From Desulfobulbaceae bacterium (GTDB lineage Bacteria > Desulfobacterota > Desulfobulbia > Desulfobulbales > SURF-16), in the NCBI GenBank assembly GCA_023230525.1, contig JALNXE010000006.1, positions 11,866 to 75,865 on the forward strand: a stretch of DNA of 64,000 nucleotides. The letters are read 5' to 3'. The notes under the pieces are model-generated. The model had not been told where the DNA came from, ran no database searches, and worked only from the letters and a program-made list of their open reading frames with translations. Every line of letters starts with the position of its first letter. Position 1 is the stretch's first letter. The position numbers were made by a program, and so were the translations under genes. Of the stretch, positions 8,874 through 17,594 are shown piece by piece.

Positions 8874-9836
8874 ATGGCGCATCGTTGGCCGCGATCCCTG
8901 CATTCACAGGTAGAGGCAGTACTACAGGGCATCCGCTCATTTCGTCAGACAAAAACGGGTTCTGGCGGCATCCACTCTTTTGGAAGCTGGAAAGTCTATA
9001 GATTTGAGGCCCACAAGTTCGCTCAATATATGCACGACAGGGGGCGGGAGAGTTTACTGGATAGCAACGCGGTGACAGAAGACATGGCCGCCTATCTGAC
9101 TCAAAAACTTGACTATTATGCCACTTCCAATAGATCACGGCAGACCATGGAGACCGTTCTTTCCGCACTTGGGAAAATGGGATATGCCATCAACTGCTAC
9201 ATCGAACGTCATGGCCTGCAGATGGCTCTGCTGGACATTGAGAAAATGCGGCTGGAATTTTACCAGCAGAGCAGGATCAAACTGCCAAGATCGAGCAAAG
9301 TATTTGGCAACCGGGCCTATCCCGATCCCGTGCGTTTGATCGAGAGCATTGCCAATCCGACATTCCAGCTTCAGGCATCTCTGCAATATGAGGGCGGCCT
9401 GCGGGCGGAAGGTGTTGGCGCACCCAGTAATCGCCGTCTTAAAAATCCCCTGACTGCCAAAGGACTTCGTGGCAGGGGGAAAGACCCGGTCACGGGAAAT
9501 CTCGTGGGTATTGTGGCCGCTACAGAAAAAGGTGGCAAGGAGACCGACCATTATATTTCGCTGGAGACATATTCCCGCCTGGAGAAGTACATCCTTTCCC
9601 ATCATCAATTGGAAAGCGAGTATGGCGACTATGTGGATGCCATCAACCAGGTCGCAAGAATTACCGGTCAATATGCTCGTGGTCGGGGCAGCCACGGCCT
9701 CAAACACAATTTTGCCCAAGAGCGGTATCTTGAATGTGTCAGCCATGGATTTTCCCATGAGCAGGCCTTACAGCAAACATCCCTTGAAACCTCGCATTTT
9801 CGGATGCGGGAAACCTTGACCTATACCAGTGGATAA
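8874..9836 (+). CDS. Second tyrosine recombinase-like protein
   Basis: 320 residues from the ATG at 8874, chosen because GAGG lies six bases upstream; the frame is open to 8739 but lacks a ribosome-binding site there. The C-terminal half carries the tyrosine recombinase layout: R177 in GLRAEG, lysine-rich K219-G-G-K222 in the beta-hairpin region, box II SHGLKH (H274, with K277 where arginine is usual), H308, and Y317 near the end in RETLTYTSG. The N-terminal half would bind DNA. It starts a three-gene operon (TAAGATGGA junctions at both gene boundaries). It is distinct from the P4-type integrase and may act on a separate site such as the nearby palindrome. The Arg-to-Lys change at a catalytic position is notable. 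Confidence 0.7.
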   Translation: MAHRWPRSLHSQVEAVLQGIRSFRQTKTGSGGIHSFGSWKVYRFEAHKFAQYMHDRGRESLLDSNAVTEDMAAYLTQKLDYYATSNRSRQTMETVLSALGKMGYAINCYIERHGLQMALLDIEKMRLEFYQQSRIKLPRSSKVFGNRAYPDPVRLIESIANPTFQLQASLQYEGGLRAEGVGAPSNRRLKNPLTAKGLRGRGKDPVTGNLVGIVAATEKGGKETDHYISLETYSRLEKYILSHHQLESEYGDYVDAINQVARITGQYARGRGSHGLKHNFAQERYLECVSHGFSHEQALQQTSLETSHFRMRETLTYTSG

Positions 9837-9837
9837 G

Positions 9838-10341
9838 ATGGAAGCAGACGATGTGCTCAATGTCATCACCGGGTTGACCGGCCAGGAAAGAAAGCGTTTG
9901 TTCTCATGGATAGCCTCACTTCCTGACAGACAACGGGTGGATATTTTTCAGAGTGGGGTCAAAAAATCATCGCAGCTCCACAAATCCCGGCCCGATTTGT
10001 CTGGCCGGGTCAACAAGTATTGCGCGTTTATCCTGGCTGCCCGCAAAGCAGGCTGGGACACCCTGAAAGGGAAGGGATACCGTATTGCCCAGCAGGAACA
10101 CTATGAAGATTTTACTCATCTGCGTCAAGCCAAGACCGCCGAGTTGCTTAGTCGTGGCCGCACACCTGTATTGAAACGGAAGGTGCTTGCCCACTGGGGT
10201 GAGATCAGCGAATTGAAGGCAGCAGGAACGGGCTTTCGTCCCATTGCCGAATATTTGCTCAAGTCCCGAAAACTCAAGGTGTCACCATCCTATTTGATGA
10301 AATTATGGCATGAGGTGAAAGAAAAACATGCTGGAGTTTAA
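9838..10341 (+). CDS. Hypothetical protein with C-terminal HTH-like segment
   Basis: 167 residues from the ATG one base after the preceding stop (TAAGATGGA); an upstream GTG at 9829 is possible. It is basic. The last 50 residues (HWGEISELKAAGTGFRPIAEYLL, then SPSYLMKLWHEV) look like a helix-turn-helix of the kind seen in small mobilization or recombination accessory proteins. I do not recognise the family. Co-transcription with the recombinase suggests a DNA-binding partner, for example a recombination directionality factor. Confidence 0.6.
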   Translation: MEADDVLNVITGLTGQERKRLFSWIASLPDRQRVDIFQSGVKKSSQLHKSRPDLSGRVNKYCAFILAARKAGWDTLKGKGYRIAQQEHYEDFTHLRQAKTAELLSRGRTPVLKRKVLAHWGEISELKAAGTGFRPIAEYLLKSRKLKVSPSYLMKLWHEVKEKHAGV

Positions 10342-10342
10342 G

Positions 10343-10786
10343 ATGGACGGCATCAAGGTTGAGATTGAGGCCGAACTGGAGCGCCACGAATATACGGATA
10401 GCAATCGTTACAAGCATTCAAGATTCGAGCGAAAGATGGAAATCCGAGTCATGTTCTGGGAACTTATCATCTTGGGAAATTTGCAAGACCTCTCCTTAAT
10501 CAAATCCTCCCTGACCTATTTTATGCAAGGTTACTGGAAGCGATCAGGAAAAGAGGTCAGCAAGATTGATCTTGTTACAAATATAATCAAATACCACCCC
10601 CATGGATATATCTGGTGCCTTCATTTTTCAACCGGGCAAAAAAACAAAAAAAATTTCCTCCATGTTTCTTTGGAGAAAGATGGTCTGGCACAACATGATG
10701 TGTATCTCGATGGTCAGCAAGTTTTGATGTTGGATGTTGCCATCGGCAAGGCACTCTATTTTTTATCACCGGAGATTACACCCTAA
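10343..10786 (+). CDS. Hypothetical protein of the recombinase operon
   Basis: 147 residues from the ATG at 10343, which repeats the TAAGATGGA junction and has GGAG eight bases upstream (an earlier ATG at 10328 overlaps the previous gene). Family not recognised. The N-terminal ~30 residues are charged and the rest alternates hydrophobic and polar residues like a small alpha/beta fold. No signal peptide or membrane segment. The conserved junction style suggests the three genes are an old unit. Confidence 0.55.
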   Translation: MDGIKVEIEAELERHEYTDSNRYKHSRFERKMEIRVMFWELIILGNLQDLSLIKSSLTYFMQGYWKRSGKEVSKIDLVTNIIKYHPHGYIWCLHFSTGQKNKKNFLHVSLEKDGLAQHDVYLDGQQVLMLDVAIGKALYFLSPEITP

Positions 10787-10802
10787 TAAGAGGATTCCCT
10801 TT

Positions 10803-10907
10803 ATGGATATTGATAGTTCTATCGAGAAGTTGAGGGCCGATTTTCATGCAAACATCCGTGATGCATTTTTCAGAGGGATGATAGTGATTGAGCTCACCAA
10901 CCTTTAA
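10803..10907 (+). CDS. Possible 34-residue small protein
   Basis: ATG at 10803 with AAGAGG eight bases upstream, 34 residues (starts MDIDSSIEKL, ends TNL), placed 16 bases after the previous stop. It could be a fourth member of the recombinase operon or the truncated N-terminus of one. The following sequence to 11060 holds no open frame I can support. Confidence 0.35.
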   Translation: MDIDSSIEKLRADFHANIRDAFFRGMIVIELTNL

Positions 10908-11064
10908 TGAGCGAAATGGAAATGCGCTTCAGTAGGGGGCAAGCCGATACTCGAATTTGTCCAGGGGTTGGGAATGGCCCCAGCGCCATCGTCCATAACG
11001 GGGAAAGGTTCACTTTTGGAATTTTGGGCACGATATGCAGTAACGGTATTTTTGTAAAATGCTC

Positions 11065-11093
11065 TTGACAAGCAGTCTTGAGTTTTATATATT
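11065..11093 (+). promoter_or_regulatory. Sigma-70 promoter of the RM/CBASS operon
   Basis: TTGACA (11065-11070), a 17-base spacer and TATATT (11088-11093). It lies 40 bases before the first gene of the ten-gene defence operon, and no other comparable promoter is seen within that operon's tight junctions. Confidence 0.7.
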
Positions 11094-11132
11094 ATACAGA
11101 AACAACATTACAGCATCTTTTGCGGTGGATAG

Positions 11133-11711
11133 ATGAAGATAAAAATAAAAAAAGTGGCAACAGTGCAGATGGGGTACTCGTTCCGATCCCGTCTTGAGGC
11201 AGCTGAGGGTGGCAGTGTTTCGGTTATTCAGATGAAGGACCTTCTCGACGACAACACGGTTGGCTGCGGTGATTTGATGAAAATCGATATGGAGGCCGTG
11301 AAGGAACATCACCTTGCGAGAAAGGGTGATCTGGTCTTCAGGTCACGTGGTCACATAGCCACGGCTGCGGCTCTGCTTGATGATCCCGGCAATGCCGTTG
11401 TCGCCGCTCCTTTATTAAGGATAAGGGTGACGAAGCCGGACAAGGTTTTACCTGAGTATCTGAACTGGTATATCAGCCAGCGGGATGCACAGATTTTTTT
11501 GACCAGCATGGCCAAGGGAACAGTTCAAAAGATGATCAGCAAAGAGGTGATTGAAGACCTGGAGGTTGCGCTGCCAAGTCTGGAAAAACAGAAACACATC
11601 GTAGAACTGGCGTCGCTCGTCGCGAGGGAGCAAGCTCTACTGCATGCGCTGGCCGGCAAACGGGAACAATATATTTCAACAATACTCATGCAGCTTGCAA
11701 AGGGAGAATAA
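11133..11711 (+). CDS. Half-size type I restriction specificity subunit (single TRD)
   Basis: 192 residues, about half of a normal HsdS. One target-recognition domain (about 1-150: IKKVATVQMGYSFRSRLE, DLVFRSRGHIATAAAL) is followed by a single helical region (EKQKHIVELASLVAREQALL) that corresponds to one conserved spacer helix. In other systems half-HsdS proteins can dimerise to recognise symmetric sites. The gene has GGTGG before the ATG and sits four bases upstream of hsdM, while a full-length hsdS follows hsdM. It is either a functional alternative specificity subunit or a regulatory remnant; the intact frame and promoter favour expression. Confidence 0.75.
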   Translation: MKIKIKKVATVQMGYSFRSRLEAAEGGSVSVIQMKDLLDDNTVGCGDLMKIDMEAVKEHHLARKGDLVFRSRGHIATAAALLDDPGNAVVAAPLLRIRVTKPDKVLPEYLNWYISQRDAQIFLTSMAKGTVQKMISKEVIEDLEVALPSLEKQKHIVELASLVAREQALLHALAGKREQYISTILMQLAKGE

Positions 11712-11714
11712 AAT

Positions 11715-13310
11715 ATGAGCAATAAGATTGATCAGAGAGACATCAACAATGCAGCGTGGGCGGCATGTGACACCTTCCGGGGGGTTGTTGATCCGGCGCA
11801 GTACAAAGACTACATTCTCGTGATGCTGTTTTTGAAGTACATCTCCGATGTCTGGCAGGACCACTACGAAGAGTACCAGAAGCAGTATGGTAATGATGAT
11901 GTTCGCATTCGCCGCAAGCTCGAGCGTGAACGTTTTGTTCTTCCTGAAGTAAGACTTACGGAAAAGAATGAAAAGACTGGCGAAGAGACGGTCTTGGATG
12001 AGTTTCCGGCCAGTTACTATAGCCTCTACGAGCGCAGGTCTGCCGCCAACATCGGTGAATTGATCAATATCGTGCTCGACCATATTGAAGAGATCAACAA
12101 GAGCAAGCTCGAAGGGGTATTCCGCAATATCGACTTCAACAGCGAGGCCAATCTCGGGAAAACCAAGGACCGGAACCGTCGCCTGAAACAGTTGCTGGAA
12201 GATTTCAACAAACCTCAGCTAAGCATGAAACCCAGCCTCGTTTCCGAGGACGTTATCGGTAACACCTACATCTATCTCATAGAACGTTTTGCCTCCGACT
12301 CCGGAAAGAAGGCCGGAGAGTTCTTTACCCCGCTGAAAGTAACCGAGCTGGTGGCCAAGCTGGCAGGCCCGAAACCGGGCGATCGTATCTGCGATCCGAC
12401 CTGTGGTGCTGGGGGCTTGTTGATCAGGGCCGCAGAAGAAGTTGCTAAGCGAGCTGGAGACGACAAGCAAGCCGCACGAAACTTTGCCCTCTTCGGTCAG
12501 GAGTCCAACGGCAGCACATGGGCGCTCTGCCGCATGAACATGTTCCTGCACAGCTTTGACAGCGCTCGGGTGGAATGGTGTGACACCCTGAACAGCCCGT
12601 TACTGGTGGAAAATGACCGGCTGATGAAATTCAACTGCGTGGTAGCCAATCCGCCATTCTCGCTGGATAAATGGGGTGCTGAGGATGCCGAGAGCGATCA
12701 GTACAACCGCTTCTGGCGTGGTGTTCCTCCCAAAAGCAAAGGCGACTGGGCCTTTATCAGCCACATGGTAGAAACCGCCCTTGAAAAGCAGGGCCGGGTC
12801 GCCGTGGTGGTTCCTCATGGCGTGTTGTTCCGGGGCGCAGCCGAAGGCCGTATCCGTCAGAAGATAATTGAGGAAAATCTGCTGGATGCCGTGATCGGCC
12901 TGCCAGGCAACCTGTTCCCGACCACCAACATTCCGGTGGCGATTCTGGTTTTTGACCGCTCCCGTGAAAAAGGCGGAGCCCATGAAGAATGCAAAAACGT
13001 CTTCTTTGTTGATGCCAGCCGCGAGTATGTCTCCGGGAAAAACATGAACACCCTCTCGGAAGCGCATATAGACAAGATCATGGAGACCTACACCGCCCGG
13101 GCCGAAGAAGAAAAATACGCCCATGTGGCCGAGTTAACCGAGATAAAGGAAAACGACTTCAACCTCAATATCCCCCGCTATGTGGACACCTTTGAGGAGG
13201 AAGAGGAAATCAACATCGATGCGGTGCAAGTGGAAATTGACGATCTGGAAAAAGAGCTGGCAGCGGTGCGGGTGAAGATGGCCGAGAAGCTCAAGGAGAT
13301 CCAGCGATGA
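11715..13310 (+). CDS. hsdM: Type I restriction-modification DNA methyltransferase subunit
   Basis: 531 residues, normal length. Transfers methyl groups from S-adenosylmethionine to adenine N6 in the recognition site. The HsdM N-terminal helical domain (about 8-150) precedes the N6-MTase domain with motif I DPTCGAGG (227-234) and motif IV NPPF (312-315). The C-terminal ~40 residues are a charged coiled coil expected to contact HsdS. It is preceded by the half-HsdS gene and overlaps the full hsdS by four bases (ATGA). Confidence 0.95.
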   Translation: MSNKIDQRDINNAAWAACDTFRGVVDPAQYKDYILVMLFLKYISDVWQDHYEEYQKQYGNDDVRIRRKLERERFVLPEVRLTEKNEKTGEETVLDEFPASYYSLYERRSAANIGELINIVLDHIEEINKSKLEGVFRNIDFNSEANLGKTKDRNRRLKQLLEDFNKPQLSMKPSLVSEDVIGNTYIYLIERFASDSGKKAGEFFTPLKVTELVAKLAGPKPGDRICDPTCGAGGLLIRAAEEVAKRAGDDKQAARNFALFGQESNGSTWALCRMNMFLHSFDSARVEWCDTLNSPLLVENDRLMKFNCVVANPPFSLDKWGAEDAESDQYNRFWRGVPPKSKGDWAFISHMVETALEKQGRVAVVVPHGVLFRGAAEGRIRQKIIEENLLDAVIGLPGNLFPTTNIPVAILVFDRSREKGGAHEECKNVFFVDASREYVSGKNMNTLSEAHIDKIMETYTARAEEEKYAHVAELTEIKENDFNLNIPRYVDTFEEEEEINIDAVQVEIDDLEKELAAVRVKMAEKLKEIQR

Positions 13311-14557
13311 AGCTTAAGTATGACATCCCCAAAGAATGGAAATATGTAAAACTTAAAAATTTAGTTACTCAAGCCATAAAAAATGGATATTCACCGAATT
13401 GTCCTGAGGAATCTAATGGTAGCTGGATTTTAAGCTTAGGGAATTTAACCGAAAATGGGTTCGATCCATCCCAAGCAAAACCAGCCCCCAAAGAAGATAA
13501 CAAAGTAAAAGACTTTCTACTGGAGCCAGGTGATTTTTTAATCAGTCGATCTAATACACTGGACAAAGTTGGAAGAACGATGCTTTTCAGGGGTGAAATT
13601 GAAAATTGTTCCTATCCAGATTTGCTAATGCGGTTTCGTGTGGATGAAACCCGAGTCTTAAATACTTTTTTCGAAATCTACCTTAGGAGTTCAATAGTTC
13701 GGAAATATATCCAAAGTTGTGCTTCTGGAACCAGTAACACTATGGTGAAAATTAACAAAACAGTAGTCGAAAAGATACCTGTTGTTTTGCCACCATATCC
13801 GGAACAAAGAGCCATCGCCGATTTGTTGTCAACTTGGGATAAGGCCATTGAGAAAACAGAACGGCTGATTCAGACCAAAGGGAAGAGGTTAAACGCTCTA
13901 TACCAAAGCTATTTTAGGGCAGACAGCTCAACGACTAAGAGCTGGGAACCGGTGAAGGTTGGAAAGTTCGTAACACCACGAAATGAAAAAGCAGTTCCAT
14001 CAGAAGATCAGCCACTTTATTCGCTAACGATTGAAAATGGCGTAACTGAAAAGACCGAGCGATATAACCGTGAGTTTCTCGTAAAAGATACAGGGAATAA
14101 AACATATAAGGTCGTCCACCCAGGGGATATCGTTTTCAACCCAGCAAATCTAAGATGGGGAGCCATAGCCAGATCAACAGTTGATCATAGAGTGGTTCTT
14201 TCTCCCATCTATGAGGTACTCCAAATAAAGGACAATGCTATTGATCCTGATTTTCTAACTCACGCATTAACATGTCCGAGACAAATTGCGATTTACGCAA
14301 CCAAAACCGAAGGCACACTTATCGAACGTATGGCCGTAAAATTGGATGCTTTCTTGCTGCTAAAAATTAGAGTTCCGAGCAGCATCTCCGAACAAAAAGA
14401 AATCGCTAAAACACTGAGCAATGCCCAACAAGAAATAGATTTGCTGAAACAGCTCACAGATAAATACAAAAACCAGAAACGCGGACTGATGCAGAAGATG
14501 CTCACCGGTGAATGGCACGTAAAACCGGAAATCGTTAACCAATACATGGAGGCGTAA
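13307..14557 (+). CDS. hsdS: Type I restriction specificity subunit
   Basis: 416 residues with two target-recognition domains (about 1-150 and 205-355), each followed by a conserved helical spacer (PYPEQRAIADLLSTWDKAI; SISEQKEIAKTLSNAQQEI). It directs the HsdM and HsdR subunits to a bipartite DNA site. The base composition is visibly more AT-rich than in hsdM, as expected for exchangeable TRDs. The gene overlaps hsdM by four bases and is followed three bases later by the DUF4209 gene. Confidence 0.93.
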   Translation: MKLKYDIPKEWKYVKLKNLVTQAIKNGYSPNCPEESNGSWILSLGNLTENGFDPSQAKPAPKEDNKVKDFLLEPGDFLISRSNTLDKVGRTMLFRGEIENCSYPDLLMRFRVDETRVLNTFFEIYLRSSIVRKYIQSCASGTSNTMVKINKTVVEKIPVVLPPYPEQRAIADLLSTWDKAIEKTERLIQTKGKRLNALYQSYFRADSSTTKSWEPVKVGKFVTPRNEKAVPSEDQPLYSLTIENGVTEKTERYNREFLVKDTGNKTYKVVHPGDIVFNPANLRWGAIARSTVDHRVVLSPIYEVLQIKDNAIDPDFLTHALTCPRQIAIYATKTEGTLIERMAVKLDAFLLLKIRVPSSISEQKEIAKTLSNAQQEIDLLKQLTDKYKNQKRGLMQKMLTGEWHVKPEIVNQYMEA

Positions 14558-14559
14558 TC

Positions 14560-16431
14560 ATGGCTAACGAGAGATATCCGGCAGATACGACAATCGATAA
14601 AAGTGATTTTGATAAAGAGCACTGTCAGCGAATTTTGGATGATTCAACTGGCGACGGGTATACCTCTATCTATGATGCCTTTTCAAAAGCTGCTCGCAAA
14701 TCACTTGATGACGGCAATCCGAAACAGGCCAAAATATATTGGCTGCTTTCTGACGCCTGCTCAATGATGCTGTCATCTGACAACAAGAATGAGCCATTCA
14801 AACCATTTGCTGTTTTTCATGACCGGCGTTCTGCTATAGCGGATGATTTTTCTGCGGAGGATATCTCTTTCTTTTCTGAGATCATAACAGAAGTAACAGA
14901 TGTCCGATTGAAGGCCAGGTTGGCTGACCTTGCTTGGTTAAAGGCATCGAAGAAAGATTTGAGCAATGCGCTTGTTGCAATTGATGCATACCGCCAGATA
15001 CCTCTTGATACGGAAACGTGGGTTCGTGATGGACGTGAATGCTGGTACCGGGCGCTTAGTTTAGCCGCCATGATTCGAACTGGAGCAGGCAACCGCATTC
15101 AAGAGATGGAACGTGATATCCAGCAAGCATTTGACTCCAGCAAAGAATCTGACGGTTACCTGGCCTTGTGGTTAGCTGACCTTATGGCCAACTTTGGTCT
15201 CGGCAAAAGCAATGCGGGTGATATCGCTGGAAAACTTGAATCATTAGCGAGAACCTTTGAAGGTGACGGTGATTTACATAGGGCGCGGGATTACTTCGAA
15301 AATTCATCAAAATGGTACGAATCTGTCGGGGATAAAACAAAGTCAATCGAAATGACCATCTGCCATGCTGAAGCTTTTGTAAAAGAAGCGTTAGCCCGCA
15401 CAGCCACGGAGCAGCCAAGCAACATGGTTGCCGCAAGTTTTTATGAAAAGGCCATTCAGATTCTCAGGACGATTCCAAAGACAGATCGACCTGCCTTAAA
15501 GGTCGATGAGCGTATTGCGGAGTTACATAAATCACTTAATGAAGCTGGCCAATTGTCTCTTAACGAAATGGGTGTTATCTCGTCCGATGGAATAGACATT
15601 ACTCAGATAGTGGAAGCTGCCAAAACTGCAGTTTCTGAAAAGACACCAATTGATGCACTAAAGGCATTCGCCAATCTTTCCCAAGGTATGCGTATCTCCG
15701 AAATGCAGGATTCGGCGATAAAGCAATTGAAACAGCATCCGTTATCATCATTGTTCGGTGGCACCTACATGAGTCGTGATGGTCGCGTGATCGCCAAAAC
15801 AAATGGCATCAACTTTGACGAAACTCTGGACGGCAATCACCCCAATGTCCAAGCGTCTGTTATGCAAAATCATGGCATACACTTAACTTTGATTGTTCAG
15901 GGGAATGTTCTGCCAGCGTTGGAAATCCTCCATCTGGAACATCGAATACGCGAAGTTGATTTTTTCAGCATTGTCAAACAGTCCCCAATTGTTCCGCCGG
16001 GGCGTGAAGTTCTCTTCGCCAAGGGGCTTTATTCTGGGTACGACCATGACTACGTAACAGCTCTTCATCTTCTATCACCCCAAATCGAGAACCTGGTTCG
16101 ATATCACCTGAAAAATGCAGGCGCAAAAACATCAACTATAGACAGCTGTGGCATCGAAAACGAGAATGGCCTCAGCACGCTTGTCAGTCTTCCTGAAATG
16201 AAGGCTGTTTTTGGTGATGATTTGACCTTTGAGATCAAGGCGTTGTTTTGCGATCCCCTTGGGGCTAATCTCAGAAATGAACTTGCTCACGGGCTGATCG
16301 ATCATAACGCCTGCAATTCCTTTCATGGTGTTTATGCGTGGTGGCTTATTTTGAAACTCGTTTTCAATACGTTCTGGAATGCTGCAAGACAAGAGCGTGA
16401 ACCTGAAAATACTGAAGGGGAAGCGGAATGA
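14560..16431 (+). CDS. DUF4209 protein with HEPN-type RN-x3-H motif
   Basis: 623 residues. The C-terminus contains NLRNELAHG (R572, N573, H577), the conserved RNxxxHG signature of DUF4209, which equals the R-x4-H ribonuclease motif of HEPN domains. The first ~330 residues are helical and TPR-like (ALVAIDAYRQIP, ARDYFENSSKWYESVGD), a likely sensor or scaffold. It sits between hsdS and the CBASS effector and overlaps the latter by four bases. DUF4209 genes are known companions of type I RM operons. A role as an RNase that fires when restriction is inhibited is inference; a structural role is possible. Confidence 0.75.
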   Translation: MANERYPADTTIDKSDFDKEHCQRILDDSTGDGYTSIYDAFSKAARKSLDDGNPKQAKIYWLLSDACSMMLSSDNKNEPFKPFAVFHDRRSAIADDFSAEDISFFSEIITEVTDVRLKARLADLAWLKASKKDLSNALVAIDAYRQIPLDTETWVRDGRECWYRALSLAAMIRTGAGNRIQEMERDIQQAFDSSKESDGYLALWLADLMANFGLGKSNAGDIAGKLESLARTFEGDGDLHRARDYFENSSKWYESVGDKTKSIEMTICHAEAFVKEALARTATEQPSNMVAASFYEKAIQILRTIPKTDRPALKVDERIAELHKSLNEAGQLSLNEMGVISSDGIDITQIVEAAKTAVSEKTPIDALKAFANLSQGMRISEMQDSAIKQLKQHPLSSLFGGTYMSRDGRVIAKTNGINFDETLDGNHPNVQASVMQNHGIHLTLIVQGNVLPALEILHLEHRIREVDFFSIVKQSPIVPPGREVLFAKGLYSGYDHDYVTALHLLSPQIENLVRYHLKNAGAKTSTIDSCGIENENGLSTLVSLPEMKAVFGDDLTFEIKALFCDPLGANLRNELAHGLIDHNACNSFHGVYAWWLILKLVFNTFWNAARQEREPENTEGEAE

Positions 16432-17594
16432 GCAAACGGAACATCAAGGAAGTCACCCGTTACATAAAAAAAGAGGTTGAACGGGAGCTGTGGGCTCGGG
16501 CCGCCGGACGTTGCCAGTTCAACGGGTGCAACCGCATACTCTACAAGTCTCCGGTAACTCAGGAGCGGGTTAATATCTCGGAGAAGGCGCACATCTATTC
16601 GTTTTCTGAAGATGGTCCACGCGGATGGGGGCCGTTTAAAAGGAACCCTCAGAGCCTTAATGACGTCGGCAATCTGATGCTCATGTGCCATGACTGCCAC
16701 AATACTATTGATCAGGACAAAGACGGAGCCAAGTATTCCCCATCTCTGCTGCAGCAATGGAAAAAGGAACATGAACACAGAGTGGTCACGGTTACCGGTA
16801 TCGCAGCCAACCGAAAATCTCATGTGGTTTTCTACGGTAGCAACATCGGTGAGCAACGATCTCCGCTGCAACAGGAAGATGCCATGGCAGCGATGTTTCC
16901 GGAGCGCTATCCGGTATCGGAGAACTCTGTCTGCCTTTCCATGTCATGCTCCCATGAAGATAAAACGGCTGCGTTCTGGGAATCGGAATCGGCGCATCTG
17001 AACCGGGTTTTTGATCAGAAGGTTTTGCCTTTGATTGAAAGTGACCAGACAAAACATTTCTCGCTGTTCTCTCTGGCTGACATTCCTTTGTTGATCCAAC
17101 TGGGGGCGCTGTTCACGGACAAGATTTCCGTGGATACCTATCAGCCGATCAGAGAGCCGAAAGGCTGGCACTGGCAGGAATTTCCTGAGAGGTTCGAGTT
17201 CATAATCAAGAAGCCTGAAAAGATCATTGGAGCCCCGGTTCTGGTCATCTCTTTGAGCGACATTATTAATCATGACCGAATCAGAACAGTCATGGGTGAA
17301 CAGGTTTCTGTATGGGAGTTGACTGTGCCCGAAGATCACATCGGCAACGATAATATCCGTAACAGTGCGCAGCTTTCCATGATGCGGAGCATCATCCGAA
17401 AACTCATGGTTCTGATTAAGGATGTACATGGGTCTACTACTCCACTTTCCGTTTTCCCGGCAATGGCTGTCTCCTGTTCCATCGAGATGGGAAGAGCAAG
17501 AATGCCGAAAGCAGATATGCCGTGGATTATTTATGACCAGAACAACAAAGAGAAGAAGTTTATAAAAGCGATAACAATAGGAGACAGCCAATGA
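16428..17594 (+). CDS. cap5: CBASS effector, HNH nuclease-SAVED (Cap5-like)
   Basis: 388 residues. The N-terminal HNH endonuclease has zinc ligands C29/C34 and C87/C90, H55 in EKAHI, and NLMLMCHDCHNTID (81-95). A SAVED sensor domain follows from about 145 (SVCLSMSCSHED; later residues around VISLSD and the tail). In known Cap5 proteins, SAVED binds the cyclic nucleotide made by the partner CD-NTase and the HNH domain then degrades double-stranded DNA, killing the infected cell. The gene overlaps both neighbours by four bases (DUF4209 before, CD-NTase after). Confidence 0.88.
   Translation: MSKRNIKEVTRYIKKEVERELWARAAGRCQFNGCNRILYKSPVTQERVNISEKAHIYSFSEDGPRGWGPFKRNPQSLNDVGNLMLMCHDCHNTIDQDKDGAKYSPSLLQQWKKEHEHRVVTVTGIAANRKSHVVFYGSNIGEQRSPLQQEDAMAAMFPERYPVSENSVCLSMSCSHEDKTAAFWESESAHLNRVFDQKVLPLIESDQTKHFSLFSLADIPLLIQLGALFTDKISVDTYQPIREPKGWHWQEFPERFEFIIKKPEKIIGAPVLVISLSDIINHDRIRTVMGEQVSVWELTVPEDHIGNDNIRNSAQLSMMRSIIRKLMVLIKDVHGSTTPLSVFPAMAVSCSIEMGRARMPKADMPWIIYDQNNKEKKFIKAITIGDSQ

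Noticed and set aside
11133..11711. hsdS pseudogene
   Set aside because: The frame is intact, has a promoter and ribosome-binding site, and holds one complete TRD plus spacer helix, so it is kept as a half-size gene.
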